Source: JADJPO01 sp046330955 (lineage in GTDB: Bacteria; Actinomycetota; Actinomycetes; Actinomycetales; Kineosporiaceae). From it: a stretch of 64,000 nucleotides of DNA. The stretch spans positions 1 through 64,000 of the forward strand of contig JAXLRT010000018.1 in the NCBI GenBank assembly GCA_046330955.1, in the 5' to 3' direction. Made by a program: the position numbers and the translations under genes. This document shows, in pieces, positions 41,984 to 50,708 of this stretch (position 1 is the stretch's first letter; the number at the start of each line of letters is the position of its first letter). Below the pieces are notes generated by a model. The model was not told the DNA's origin. It ran no database searches and saw only the letters and a list, made by a program, of their open reading frames with translations.

Positions 41984-43581
41984 CCGACGACCTCACTCTC
42001 CGCTCCGGCCTGCGGTAGGCCGGTCCGGATCAGGTGGTTGAAGGCACTGAGCGAGGCGGTGGCCCCGGCCCCCAGGGCGATCACGATCTGCTTGTACGGC
42101 ACCGTCGTGCAGTCACCGGCGGCGAACACCCCGGGCACCGAGGTGTGGCCGGCGGCATCGATCTCGATCTCGCCCCGCGGGGTCCGGGCCACCGTCTCGC
42201 CCAGCCACTCGGTGTTGGGTAGCAAGCCGATCTGCACGAAGACCGCGTTCAGGTCGAGCTTCTTCAGCGACCCATCGGTGCGGTCCTCGTAGGTCAGCGC
42301 GGTGACCTTGGCGCCGTCCCCGATCACCGCAGTGGTGCGGGCGCCGACCACCACGTCGACATTGGGCAGGCTGCGCAGCGAGCGCTGCAGCACCTCGTCG
42401 GCGCGCAGCTGCGGGTCGAACTCCAGCAGGGTCACGTGGGACACCACGCCGGCCAGGTCGATCGCGGCCTCGACCCCGGAGTTGCCCCCGCCGATCACGG
42501 CCACCGGCTTGCCCTTGAACAGTGGCCCGTCACAGTGCGGGCAGAACGTCACGCCCTTGTTGCGGTAGTCCGCCTCGCCGTCCACGCCCATGGTGCGCCA
42601 GCGCGCCCCGGTGGCCAGCACCACGGTGCGCGCCCGCAACCGGGCACCGCTGTCGAGCACCACCTCGTGCAGCCCGCCCTCGGTCGCCGCCGGAACCAGC
42701 GACTCGGCTCGCTGCATCCGGATCAGCTCGACGTCGTAGGAGCTGACGTGAGCCTCCAGCGCCGCCGCCAGCTTCGGCCCCTCGGTGTGCTCGACCGAGA
42801 TGAAGTTCTCGATCGCCATCGTGTCGAGCACCTGGCCACCGAACCGCTCGGCCACCACCCCGGTGCGAATCCCCTTGCGGGCGGCGTAGATCGCGGCCGC
42901 GGCACCGGCGGGGCCGCCGCCGACGACCAGGACGTCGAACGGTGCCATGCCGTTCAGGCGTTCGGCCTCGCGCGCGACCGCCCCGGAGTCGAGCTTGGCG
43001 ACGATCTCGTCCAGCGACATCCGGCCCTGCCCGAACAACTGGCCGTTGTGGAAGACGGTCGGCACCGCGAGCACCTGCCGGGCGTCGATCTCGTCCTGGT
43101 ACAGCGCGCCGTCGATCGCCACGTGGCTGACGCCCGGGTTCAGCACCGCCATCAGGTTGAGCGCCTGGACGACGTCCGGGCAGTTCTGGCACGACAGCGA
43201 GAAGTAGGTCTCGAAGTGGTGCTCACCGGGCAACGACCGCGCCCGGTCGAGCAACTCCGCCGCCAGCGTCGAGGGGTGACCGCCGACCTGCAGCAGCGCC
43301 AACACCAGCGAGGTGAACTCGTGCCCGAGCGGGATCCCGGCGAAGCGCAACGAGACCGGGGCGGCATCGCCGTCCGCGGGCCGGATCGCGAACGACGGAC
43401 GCCGCGGGTCGTCGTCCGAGCGCACCACCGTGATCCGGTCGCTGAGCGCCGCGATCTCGTCCAGCAACCCGGCGAGCTCGTGCGACTTCGGGCCGTCGTC
43501 CAACGAGGCCAGCAGCACGATCGGACGAGTGATCTTGGTCAGGTAGGCCGAGAGCTGGGTGGTGAGTGCGGCGTCGAGCAT
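41971..43581 (-). CDS. ahpF: Alkyl hydroperoxide reductase subunit F
   Basis: A 536-residue flavoprotein that recharges AhpC with electrons from NAD(P)H. An N-terminal tandem thioredoxin-like domain ends in the CQNC dithiol (about 130). The FAD fold begins VVGGGPAGAAAAIYAARKG (about 216), the second redox pair is CPHCDG (about 345), and VAVIGGGNSGVEAAIDLAG is the NAD fold. GVFAAGDCT closes the FAD site. All three functional units are complete. It follows ahpC with 127 bp between, partly occupied by a palindromic repeat, so read-through may be limited. Confidence 0.96.
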   Translation of the reverse strand: MLDAALTTQLSAYLTKITRPIVLLASLDDGPKSHELAGLLDEIAALSDRITVVRSDDDPRRPSFAIRPADGDAAPVSLRFAGIPLGHEFTSLVLALLQVGGHPSTLAAELLDRARSLPGEHHFETYFSLSCQNCPDVVQALNLMAVLNPGVSHVAIDGALYQDEIDARQVLAVPTVFHNGQLFGQGRMSLDEIVAKLDSGAVAREAERLNGMAPFDVLVVGGGPAGAAAAIYAARKGIRTGVVAERFGGQVLDTMAIENFISVEHTEGPKLAAALEAHVSSYDVELIRMQRAESLVPAATEGGLHEVVLDSGARLRARTVVLATGARWRTMGVDGEADYRNKGVTFCPHCDGPLFKGKPVAVIGGGNSGVEAAIDLAGVVSHVTLLEFDPQLRADEVLQRSLRSLPNVDVVVGARTTAVIGDGAKVTALTYEDRTDGSLKKLDLNAVFVQIGLLPNTEWLGETVARTPRGEIEIDAAGHTSVPGVFAAGDCTTVPYKQIVIALGAGATASLSAFNHLIRTGLPQAGAESEVVGQPA

Positions 43582-43626
43582 GCGGGGTGTCTCCGTGGGT
43601 CGAGCGAGGAACGAGGAGGAACAGTG

Positions 43627-43695
43627 GTGATCACCGACAGATCGCAGCCCACTCCGGCTGACCCGGTGTGAACTGCGATCTGTCGGTGATCACGC
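43627..43695. repeat. Palindromic repeat family 2, copy between ahpC and ahpF
   Basis: The element has arms GTGATCACCGACAGATCGCAG and the complementary CTGCGATCTGTCGGTGATCAC around a 27-nt loop, so the hairpin is perfect here. It matches 16214-16286 closely. Between co-transcribed genes of unequal need, it could lower ahpF expression or protect the ahpC transcript 3' end. Confidence 0.9.
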
Positions 43696-43708
43696 TGGGG
43701 CGCGACGG

Positions 43709-44272
43709 TCAGATCTTGCCGACCAGGTCCAGCGACGGCGCCAGGGTCTGCTCGCCCTCTTCCCACTTGGCGGGGCAGACCTCGCCCGGGTGGGCGGCGA
43801 CGTACTGCGCGGCCTTGACCTTGCGCAGCAGCTCGGCCGCGTTGCGCCCGACGCCACCGGCGTTGATCTCGATGATCTGGATGGTGCCCTCGGGGTCGAT
43901 CACGAAGGTGCCGCGGTCGGCCAGGCCGGCCTCCTCGATCAGCACGTCGAAGTTGCGCGAGATCGTGGCGGTGGGGTCCCCGACCATCACGTACTGGATC
44001 TTCTTGATGGTCTCGGACGAGTCGTGCCACGCCTTGTGCGTGAAGTGGGTGTCCGTCGACACCGCGTAGATCTCGACCCCGAGCTCGGTGAACTCGGCGT
44101 AATTGTCGGCCAGGTCGCCGAGCTCGGTGGGGCAGACGAAGGTGAAGTCGGCCGGGTAGAAGAACACCACGGACCACTTGCCCAACAGATCGGCCTCGCT
44201 GACCTCGACGAACGCGCCGTTCTGGAAAGCGGTGGCGGAGAAGGGCTTCACCTGAGTACCGATGAGGGACAT
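43709..44272 (-). CDS. ahpC: Alkyl hydroperoxide reductase C (peroxiredoxin)
   Basis: A typical 2-Cys peroxiredoxin of 187 residues from ATG 44272 (MSLIGTQVKPF), RBS GAGGTG. The peroxidatic Cys lies in FYPADFTFVCPTELGDLADN, and the resolving Cys near the end in HPGEVCPAKWEEG. It reduces H2O2, organic peroxides and possibly peroxynitrite in the cytoplasm. AhpF downstream is its reductase. A palindrome in the leader and the lack of an adjacent oxyR-type gene leave its regulation open. Confidence 0.96.
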   Translation of the reverse strand: MSLIGTQVKPFSATAFQNGAFVEVSEADLLGKWSVVFFYPADFTFVCPTELGDLADNYAEFTELGVEIYAVSTDTHFTHKAWHDSSETIKKIQYVMVGDPTATISRNFDVLIEEAGLADRGTFVIDPEGTIQIIEINAGGVGRNAAELLRKVKAAQYVAAHPGEVCPAKWEEGEQTLAPSLDLVGKI

Positions 44273-44317
44273 GTCTGGCGGACACCTCGCTGTGTGGGTC
44301 GGATGTGGCGATCGAAC

Positions 44318-44335
44318 GGACTGCGGACGCAGTCC
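44318..44335. promoter_or_regulatory. Palindrome in the ahpC leader
   Basis: GGACTGCG-GA-CGCAGTCC is a perfect 18-bp inverted repeat 46 bp upstream of the ahpC start. It could be a repressor site or a 5' hairpin. No known consensus is matched. Confidence 0.55.
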
Positions 44336-44428
44336 TGCTGACCGCAACCTACGGTACGAGAACCCGCGCACCCCCCGACGTTCTGCCCCTCGGAATGGTG
44401 ATTCCTACAACAGTGGCATTCGCGGCAT

Positions 44429-45094
44429 TTACACCGAGATATCGACCCGATCGAGGCGGCAGAGCTGCTGGATCCAGGTGTTCAACGCACCCAGCGTGCC
44501 CGGGTCGAGGGAGTGCCCCCCGCTGTGCCGGACGGCGGTCAGGTCGGCACCGGACTCCTCGTGCAGATAGCTCCAGGTGTGCCGCTGCAACTCCACCGGG
44601 ATCACGGTGTCGGCGTCCCCCTGGGCCACGAACACCGGCAACCCGGACAGCCGCCCGGGCGTCACCGGGAGCCCGGCATCGAACGGCAGCGTGCCGAACA
44701 GGATGGCGGCGCCGGCGAAGCGCTCGGGCCGATCCAGGATCAGCCCGCCGGCGAAGGCGGCGCCACCACTGAACCCGACCAGGACGACGCTGCGCCCCGC
44801 CGGGGCCACCTGCGCCAGCCAGCCGTCGAACCAATCCATGGTGGACCGGAGTGAGGCAGCGATCGGGCGGCCGATGCCGCGGTTGGCGAACCAGGCGAAG
44901 CCCCCCAGCTCGGCGGCCAGCGGCGCCCGCACCGCGGCGTAGGCCGGGCCGGTCGGCAGCAGCTCGGCCAGGTCGATGATGTCCACCTCGGTGGCACCCC
45001 GCCCGTGCAGCAGCACCACCAGCGGCGCCTGGGGCTCCTGGCTGCCCCGAGTCCGGACGACGGGCTCGGAGCCGGCGAGATCGAGGGATGACAC
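44429..45094 (-). CDS. Carboxylesterase/phospholipase-like hydrolase
   Basis: A 221-residue alpha/beta hydrolase of the carboxylesterase (YpfH/lysophospholipase) type. The oxyanion segment is VVLLHGRGATEVDIIDLAEL, the nucleophile elbow VLVGFSGGAAFAGGL, then the Asp (VAQGDADTVIPVEL) and His (RHSGGHSLDPG) complete the triad. No signal peptide. The start at 45094 is GTG. It acts on short esters in the cytoplasm by family habit. It is divergent in content from ahpC and separated from it by its own promoter region. Confidence 0.88.
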   Translation of the reverse strand: MSSLDLAGSEPVVRTRGSQEPQAPLVVLLHGRGATEVDIIDLAELLPTGPAYAAVRAPLAAELGGFAWFANRGIGRPIAASLRSTMDWFDGWLAQVAPAGRSVVLVGFSGGAAFAGGLILDRPERFAGAAILFGTLPFDAGLPVTPGRLSGLPVFVAQGDADTVIPVELQRHTWSYLHEESGADLTAVRHSGGHSLDPGTLGALNTWIQQLCRLDRVDISV

Positions 45095-45159
45095 GTGAAG
45101 ACCTCCGCGGTTAGTTGAGGCTTCAACGGTCGAGGCCTCCCCCGCGATCTGTCAACCAA

Positions 45160-45510
45160 TCACGCGTGAACTCCACCCACCACGTGCAGGATCGCGCGCC
45201 CCACCTCGATCGTCACGAAGCCACCCTCGCGCGGGTCGTCGTCCGGCGCGACCTGGGTTGCCTCGCCGTCCACCAGCAGTGCGAACCGCTCGCCCGGGGG
45301 CGCCGGCCACAACAGGCTGACCAGCCGTCGTTCGCCCGCGTTGCCGAGCGACCGGCGTCCGGCCCGGGCCGTGGCGACGGTGCCCTGCCAGCTGAGCGAG
45401 GTCGCGGCGGCCCGCGGCCGGCCGTCGGCATCGGTGGTCAACAACATGGGCGTGGTGCCGAACCCTCCGGCCACCTCCAGCAATCGCGGCAGTTCGACCT
45501 CGATGCTCAC
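45160..45510 (-). CDS. PPOX-type flavin-binding protein, small
   Basis: A 116-residue protein with the split-barrel pattern: PMLLTTDADGRPRAAATSLS, VATARAGRRSLGNAGERRLV, SLLWPAP and then GFVTIEVGRAILHVVGG. This resembles pyridoxamine 5'-phosphate oxidase-like proteins that bind FMN or F420. Substrate unknown. The gene ends 65 bp before the hydrolase start and begins after the aminotransferase, all leftward. Confidence 0.72.
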   Translation of the reverse strand: MSIEVELPRLLEVAGGFGTTPMLLTTDADGRPRAAATSLSWQGTVATARAGRRSLGNAGERRLVSLLWPAPPGERFALLVDGEATQVAPDDDPREGGFVTIEVGRAILHVVGGVHA

Positions 45511-45537
45511 ACCTGCCCCTTTCTCAGCCGACTCGTC

Positions 45538-45576
45538 TCAGCCCAGCCCGTCAGCCCAGCCCGTCAGCCCAGCCCG
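45538..45576. repeat. 13-bp tandem repeat at the aminotransferase 3' end
   Basis: Three perfect copies of TCAGCCCAGCCCG. Each TCA is a stop codon (TGA) on the gene strand. The aminotransferase stop at 45564 is in the third unit, so loss or gain of units would leave the protein end almost unchanged. Confidence 0.85.
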
Positions 45577-46814
45577 TCCAGCACGACGAGCAGCCGGTCG
45601 ACGTCCTCGGCCGAGGTGTAGCACGACATGCCCGCGCGCACCGCCGAGCCCGAGTCCCGGATGCCCAGGAAGCCGGCCAGTTCCCAGGCGTAGTTGTGCC
45701 CGGACCACACGTTGACCTGCGCCGCCGCGCACGCCTGCGCGACCTCGTCCGGGGTCATGCCGCGCACCCGGAACCAGACCGTCGGGGTCAGCCGGGCCGG
45801 CGCCCCGATGCGTTCCACGTGAACCATCGACGCGATGCCGTCGAGCAGCCGCTGCAGCAGGGCGCTCTCGTGGGCCTCGATCGCCGCCATCGACGCCAGG
45901 ATGCGCTCGCGGCGTCCGGCAGTGGCCGACGGCGCCGGCACCAGCTGGGCCAGGTGATCGACCGCCGCCGCCAACCCCGCGTGCTGGGCGAAGGGCGAGG
46001 TGCCCCGCTCGAACCGGTCGGGCGCCTCGTCGAGCACCGAGTCGAGCTTGTCCGGGTGCAGGTCGGCCAGCAGCCCAGGGTCCCCGGCCACCGCCGCCAG
46101 GTGCGGGCCGGACCACTTGTACGCACTCGTGGCGTACAAGTCGGCCCCGAGCGTGGCCAGGTCGACCGGCCCGTGCGGCGTGGCATGGACGCCGTCGGTG
46201 TAGACCAGCGCCCCCACGGCGTGTGCCGCCGCCGCGATCGCCGGGACGTCCGGCCGGGTACCCACCACGTTGGACGCCGCGGTGACCGCCACCAGCCGGG
46301 TGCGCGACCCGATCAGGTCGGTCACCGCCTCGGTGGGCAGGTCGAGCGTGGGCAGCACCGGGTCAGCCCAGCGCACCCGGACCCCGGTGCGAGCCGCCGC
46401 CAGCACCCACGGCCGGACGTTCGCATCGTGGTCGAGCCGGGTGAGCACGATCTCGTCGCCCGAGCGCCAGGTCTTGGCCAGCGCCTCGGCGAACCGGAAG
46501 GTCAGCGCCGTGGTGCTCGGCCCGAGCACCACCCCGGACGGCGCCGGCGCACCGATCAGGTCGACGATCGCCTCGCGAGCCGCCCGGGTGTGGGCGTCCG
46601 ATCGTCCGGACGCCGCGAAGAAGCCGCCGTGATTGCCGATCCCGCGGCGATAGGCGGCCGACTCGGCCGCGATCACGGCCTCGGGCACCTGGGTGCCGGC
46701 AGCGCCGTCCAGGTAGGCCCAGCCGTCGGCGAGCGCCGGATAGCCGGCGCGCACGGTGGCGATGTCGAACGGCAGGTCGGATGGCGTCGCGGGGGACTCG
46801 GCGGCGGCGGTCAT
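45564..46814 (-). CDS. Cysteine desulfurase-like class V aminotransferase
   Basis: A 416-residue PLP enzyme from ATG 46814. It has the class V order: AYLDGAAGTQVPEAVIAAES at the N-terminus, GVVLGPSTTALTFRFAEALA, the PLP-ring stacking ASNVVGTRP, YTDGVHATPHGPVDL with the cofactor Asp, and the Schiff-base Lys in LYATSAYKWSGPH. The pattern fits the cysteine desulfurase-like subfamily of actinomycetes (often not linked to Fe-S assembly). No suf or isc gene is near, so a true desulfurase role is uncertain. Divergent from bpa. Confidence 0.85.
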   Translation of the reverse strand: MTAAAESPATPSDLPFDIATVRAGYPALADGWAYLDGAAGTQVPEAVIAAESAAYRRGIGNHGGFFAASGRSDAHTRAAREAIVDLIGAPAPSGVVLGPSTTALTFRFAEALAKTWRSGDEIVLTRLDHDANVRPWVLAAARTGVRVRWADPVLPTLDLPTEAVTDLIGSRTRLVAVTAASNVVGTRPDVPAIAAAAHAVGALVYTDGVHATPHGPVDLATLGADLYATSAYKWSGPHLAAVAGDPGLLADLHPDKLDSVLDEAPDRFERGTSPFAQHAGLAAAVDHLAQLVPAPSATAGRRERILASMAAIEAHESALLQRLLDGIASMVHVERIGAPARLTPTVWFRVRGMTPDEVAQACAAAQVNVWSGHNYAWELAGFLGIRDSGSAVRAGMSCYTSAEDVDRLLVVLDGLG

Positions 46815-46860
46815 GACAGCGCAGCCTACGAGTTCGTCACCCCTGGGGCAGGATGTGCCC

Positions 46861-47457
46861 ATGAGCGAGACCAACGAGCAGCCGGACCAGGCCCCGGAGC
46901 GTCCGGCCGGTGGGCAGCGGATCGTCGTGGTCACCCCCGAGGGCATGGCCGTCACCGGCGAGACCGAGGAGGGCGAGCGCGGCCCGGCCGAGCTGATCGA
47001 GGAACCGGCCAAGGTGATGCGGATCGGCAACATGATCAAGCAGTTGCTGGAGGAGGTCCGCAGCGCGCCGCTGGACGAGGCCGGCCGCAGCCGGCTGGCC
47101 GAGATCCACGAACGATCGCTGAAGGAGCTCGAGCAGGGCCTGGCCCCCGAACTGGTCGACGAGCTGCGCCGGATCACGTTGCCGTTCCAGGAGAACACCG
47201 TTCCCTCGGACGCCGAGCTGCGCATCGCTCAGGCCCAGCTGGTCGGTTGGCTCGAGGGCCTGTTCCACGGCATCCAGACCGCGTTGTTCGCTCAGCAGAT
47301 GGCTGCTCGGGCACAGTTGGAGCAGATGCGTCGCGCCCTGCCCGGCGGCCTGGCCCCGGGTATGGCGGGCATGGCGCCGGGTGGCCCCGGCGGGATGCCG
47401 CCGGGAGCGGGCCCCGCCGGCGACGAGTCCGGCCACTCGACCGGGCAGTACCTCTAA
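46861..47457 (+). CDS. bpa: Bacterial proteasome activator
   Basis: A 198-residue DUF2587 protein. Helical core segments RIGNMIKQLLEEVRSAPLDE, LDEAGRSRLAEIHERSLKEL, LVDELRRITLPF and AQAQLVGWLEGLFHGIQTAL match Bpa, which forms a dodecameric ring that opens the 20S proteasome without ATP. The C-terminus is disordered and Gly/Pro-rich and ends in GQYL, the tail that docks into the proteasome alpha-ring. Its presence implies that the organism has a proteasome. It is divergent from the aminotransferase and overlaps the next gene by four bases tail-to-tail. Confidence 0.95.
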   Translation: MSETNEQPDQAPERPAGGQRIVVVTPEGMAVTGETEEGERGPAELIEEPAKVMRIGNMIKQLLEEVRSAPLDEAGRSRLAEIHERSLKELEQGLAPELVDELRRITLPFQENTVPSDAELRIAQAQLVGWLEGLFHGIQTALFAQQMAARAQLEQMRRALPGGLAPGMAGMAPGGPGGMPPGAGPAGDESGHSTGQYL

Positions 47458-48245
47458 GCCAACAGCTGCTCCAGCACCAGGGCCACGCCGTCCAGATCGC
47501 ACGCCGGGGCGATCGCATCCGCCGCGGCGATCGCCTCGGGATGACCGTCGGCCATCGCGTAGCCCCGACCCGCCCAGTGCAGCATGGGGACGTCGTTCGG
47601 CATGTCGCCGAACGCCACCACGTCGGACGGCGCGATGCCGCGTTGCCGGGCGATGTCGGCCAGCGTGGCGGCCTTGCTGACGCCCAGGGCACTCAACTCG
47701 AGCAGGCCGTCGGCGCTGTTGGAGTGCACCGGCTCGGCCAGGCCCACCAGCACGGGACGTGCCCGAGCGAGCATCTCGTCCGCCTTCAGCACCGTGCTGC
47801 GGCAGAGCACCTTCAGCACCTGCCGGCCGTCGGCCAACACCTCCTCGACGGTGCCCACCGGCATCTGCCAGGCGGCCTCGATGTGCGGCAGGTAGTCGGC
47901 CTCACGACACGGCCCGGTGACCGTCTCGTAGGCGAAGGTCACCTCGGCCAACACCTCGCGCAGGGCGCTGACACTGGCCAGAACCGCCTCGGCCGTCAAG
48001 GCCCGTACCTCGACCACCGACTCGGTCCCCAGGTCGTAGACCACGGCTCCGTTGCCACAGATGGCCACCCCGGTGTGTCCGGTGGCCTCGACAATGGGCG
48101 CCATCCACCGCATCGGCCGGCCGGTCACGAAGAGCACGTCCACCCCGGCGCGTTCGCAGGCTCGAAAGGCCGCGAGGGTGCGCTCCGAGATGGTGTGGTC
48201 GGAGCGGACGACGGTGCCGTCCAGGTCGCAGGCCACCAGTCGCAT
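47454..48245 (-). CDS. Cof-type HAD phosphatase
   Basis: A 263-residue HAD hydrolase starting at ATG 48245 (MRLVACDLDGTVV). Motif I is DLDGT, motif II VTGRP, and motifs III/IV are the Lys in LGVSKAATL and VAFGDMPNDVPML. The large C2B cap between them is the Cof type. Members dephosphorylate sugar phosphates, flavin precursors or PLP. The substrate is unknown. A paralogue lies at 54143-54940. Confidence 0.9.
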   Translation of the reverse strand: MRLVACDLDGTVVRSDHTISERTLAAFRACERAGVDVLFVTGRPMRWMAPIVEATGHTGVAICGNGAVVYDLGTESVVEVRALTAEAVLASVSALREVLAEVTFAYETVTGPCREADYLPHIEAAWQMPVGTVEEVLADGRQVLKVLCRSTVLKADEMLARARPVLVGLAEPVHSNSADGLLELSALGVSKAATLADIARQRGIAPSDVVAFGDMPNDVPMLHWAGRGYAMADGHPEAIAAADAIAPACDLDGVALVLEQLLA

Positions 48246-48356
48246 GGTCACATCCTGGCCCACCACACCCCGCACTCCGAGGGCGCGCTCGACTCGATGG
48301 CACCGGGCTTTGTCATTGTGTTGTGGCTCCACCCGTCGGACACCTACCGTGCAGCC

Positions 48357-49628
48357 ATGGGCACCGACGAGCGGCACCAGTTGTCGGTGCACTCGACGCG
48401 TCACGAACTGGACGCCCTGGCGCAGCTCGCCCGGCAGGCCCGCGAGGATCGGCGCTGGGAACGCCAGATGCGGCGGCGGCGCCTGGTCCTCGCCGGTGGC
48501 GTCGCGGCGTCCCTGCTGTTGACCGGTGGCATCGTCACGCTGGCGGTGCGCAGCGCCTCATCCGACGCCACGCAGGTGGCGGCCACCCCCGGCCCGGCGA
48601 CGCCGAGCTCGGCGGCACCCAACTCGGCCGCCGCGTCCCGGCCGGGATCGTCGGCGCCTTCGGCCACGCCGATCCCGTCCGCCACCGCACCCCTGAGCCA
48701 GGCGCTACGGATGTACGGCAAACCCCGCTCCGGCCTGGCGTGGCACAGCGGGATCTGGACCGGCGGCGCGGTCACCGGGGCGCTGGCCGACCGGGCGGGT
48801 ACCTGGCGGGGCACCCCGATGGACTTCGCCACGGTCTACCCGGCGTACGCGTCGTGGACCGAGATCCGCAACAGCGCCTGGGCGGTACGCAGCTTCTCGA
48901 GCTTTCAGGGGCGGCTGGCCTACGGTCTGCCCCTGCTGCCGAAAGATCGCAAGGGCAAGTGGGAGGACGTCCTCGACGGCTCTCACGACGACATCTTCCG
49001 GGTGATCGCGCAACAGCTGGTCGCCGCCGGCCACGGCGATGCCGCCATCCGCGTGGGGGTGGAGGCCAACGGGTACTGGTTCCCCTGGTCGGTGACCACC
49101 GCCACGGTGGACGAGTACAAGGCCACCTTCCGGCGCGTGGCCGGGATCATGACCGCGGTGTCGCCCGACTTCACCTTCTGGATGGACATCAACTGCGGCA
49201 CGGTGCTCACCGGCTCGACCGACCGGCTGGCCCCGCTCTACCAGATGTACCCGGGCAGCGACGTGGTGGACGGCCTCTCGATGGATCACTACAACCGCTT
49301 CAAACTGCTGGCCAAGGACGAGACCTCCTGGCAGCGGGCGATCGCGCCCAGCTGGGCGCCCGGGCTGCGGGACGGCATCGCCTTCGCCCGGACCCACGGC
49401 ATCGGCTTCGCCGTGCCGGAGTGGGGTCTGGACGGCGTGCAGGGGCCGGGCGACAGTACCTACTTCATGGACAAGATGTGGCACCTGTTCGCGGACAGCA
49501 CCGATGTGCTGGTCTTCGAGAACTACTTCAGCGAACCGGACGCCTACATCAAGGGTGACCTGTTCCAGAGCTCGCAGAACCCGAAGTCGGCCGCGTTCTA
49601 CCGCAAGCACTGGGGTCGGCAGGGCTGA
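48357..49628 (+). CDS. Membrane-anchored GH26-like glycoside hydrolase
   Basis: A 423-residue type II membrane protein. A basic cytoplasmic head of about 45 residues and one helix (LVLAGGVAASLLLTGGIVTL) precede a Ser/Pro/Ala linker. The catalytic domain shows the two carboxylates expected of GH26: VGVEANGYWFPWSV (acid/base Glu, about 235) and GFAVPEWGLDG (nucleophile Glu, about 355). GH26 enzymes cut beta-mannans or related beta-glycans. Extracellular location is predicted. The stop is followed by a strong hairpin. Confidence 0.8.
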   Translation: MGTDERHQLSVHSTRHELDALAQLARQAREDRRWERQMRRRRLVLAGGVAASLLLTGGIVTLAVRSASSDATQVAATPGPATPSSAAPNSAAASRPGSSAPSATPIPSATAPLSQALRMYGKPRSGLAWHSGIWTGGAVTGALADRAGTWRGTPMDFATVYPAYASWTEIRNSAWAVRSFSSFQGRLAYGLPLLPKDRKGKWEDVLDGSHDDIFRVIAQQLVAAGHGDAAIRVGVEANGYWFPWSVTTATVDEYKATFRRVAGIMTAVSPDFTFWMDINCGTVLTGSTDRLAPLYQMYPGSDVVDGLSMDHYNRFKLLAKDETSWQRAIAPSWAPGLRDGIAFARTHGIGFAVPEWGLDGVQGPGDSTYFMDKMWHLFADSTDVLVFENYFSEPDAYIKGDLFQSSQNPKSAAFYRKHWGRQG

Positions 49629-49633
49629 GCGGC

Positions 49634-49688
49634 CCACGCAGTGCGCGGCCCCGACCCGAGGTGGGTGGGGCCGCGCCGCAGTGCGTGG
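49634..49688. terminator. Bidirectional hairpin terminator
   Basis: The left half CCACGCAGTGCGCGGCCCC and the right half GGGGCCGCGC...GCAGTGCGTGG pair almost throughout, with a one-base bulge and a short loop. It fills the gap between convergent genes ending at 49628 and 49689, so it can end both transcripts. Confidence 0.8.
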
Positions 49689-50708
49689 TCAGCGTCCGAC
49701 GCGCAGCTGGTTTCCGCTGAGGTCGGTCGAATCGGCCAGGTCACCGGCCTCGACGCCCTGTTCGAGGGCCGCGGCGGCGACGGCGTCCGTGCTGATCATC
49801 CCGGTGGCGAGCGCCGACTCGTCGACGCCGCCCTCGGTGAACTCCGCAGCCTGCTCCTCGGCGTCCTCGACGGCCGGCTCCTCGGTCGGTACCCGCAACG
49901 TGTCCAGGTCGTGGTGCACCGGCGCGGGGGGCAGGTCGACGTCCACGGCCCGCAGGGCCATCCCCGCGGCGGGCAGCGGGGCCGGGTCGATCCCGGTGTC
50001 CGGCGGGCCGGCGTCGATCTCGGCGGTGAGCACCTTCTCGAGGGCACCGCGCACCACCTCGAGGCGGCGCAGGGTGTCGGTGTGCACCTCGCGCAGCGCG
50101 GCGAGCCGCTCGTCCTGCAGCGAGCTGATCTGACCGGTGCGCTGATCGGCGTCGGCGAGCACCCGGGCGGCGCGCTGCTCGGCGTCCTCCAGGGTCGACT
50201 GCGACGACGCTGCGGCGCTGGCGAGCAGGGCCTCGGCCTCGGACTTGGCCGCGGCCGCCTCCTTCTCGGCGCGCTCGCGGGCAGCCGAGATGATGCCCTC
50301 GGCGGCGGAGCGGGCTGCTTCGAGCACCTTCGCCGACTGGTCCCGCGCCGCCTCCAGGGTGCTGTCGGCCTCCTCGGAGGCGCGAGCGCGCTTCTGGTCG
50401 GCCTCCTCGTCGGCCAGTCGCAGGATCTGGGCCAGCCGCTCGCTGACCTCCTCGTGCTGCGGTCGGTTGGCCAGCGACGACTCGGAGCGCAACTTGGCCA
50501 TGTCCTCGCGCAGCCGCTGCAGGTCGCGCCCGGTGCCCTCGGACTGTTCCCGGGCGGCGTGCGCGTCCTCCTGGGCCGAACTGAGCTCGGCGCGCAACCA
50601 GCCGATGTATTCGTCGACCTGGCGCTTGTTGTACCCGCGCATCGTGGTCTCGAAGAGGCTGTCGATCGACGAGTCCCCCGAGATCGGGCTGGCGTGGTCC
50701 TGAGTCAC
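49689..50708 (-). CDS. DivIVA-domain coiled-coil protein
   Basis: A 339-residue protein from GTG 50708 (AAGGA seven bases upstream). The N-terminal DivIVA lipid-binding motif appears as TMRGYNKRQVDEYIGWLRAE. A long, Ala/Glu-rich coiled coil spans about residues 35-245. The acidic C-terminus (LPAAGMALRAVDVDLPPAPV onward) is disordered. DivIVA relatives mark curved membranes at poles and septa and steer wall synthesis. This is a diverged paralogue rather than the essential Wag31: it lacks the usual ftsZ-region neighbours. Confidence 0.85.
   Translation of the reverse strand: MTQDHASPISGDSSIDSLFETTMRGYNKRQVDEYIGWLRAELSSAQEDAHAAREQSEGTGRDLQRLREDMAKLRSESSLANRPQHEEVSERLAQILRLADEEADQKRARASEEADSTLEAARDQSAKVLEAARSAAEGIISAARERAEKEAAAAKSEAEALLASAAASSQSTLEDAEQRAARVLADADQRTGQISSLQDERLAALREVHTDTLRRLEVVRGALEKVLTAEIDAGPPDTGIDPAPLPAAGMALRAVDVDLPPAPVHHDLDTLRVPTEEPAVEDAEEQAAEFTEGGVDESALATGMISTDAVAAAALEQGVEAGDLADSTDLSGNQLRVGR

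Noticed and set aside
45696..48356. Very long in-frame extension upstream of the GH26-like gene
   Set aside because: It is antisense to the aminotransferase and HAD genes and out of phase with bpa. ATG 48357 gives a normal membrane-anchor start.
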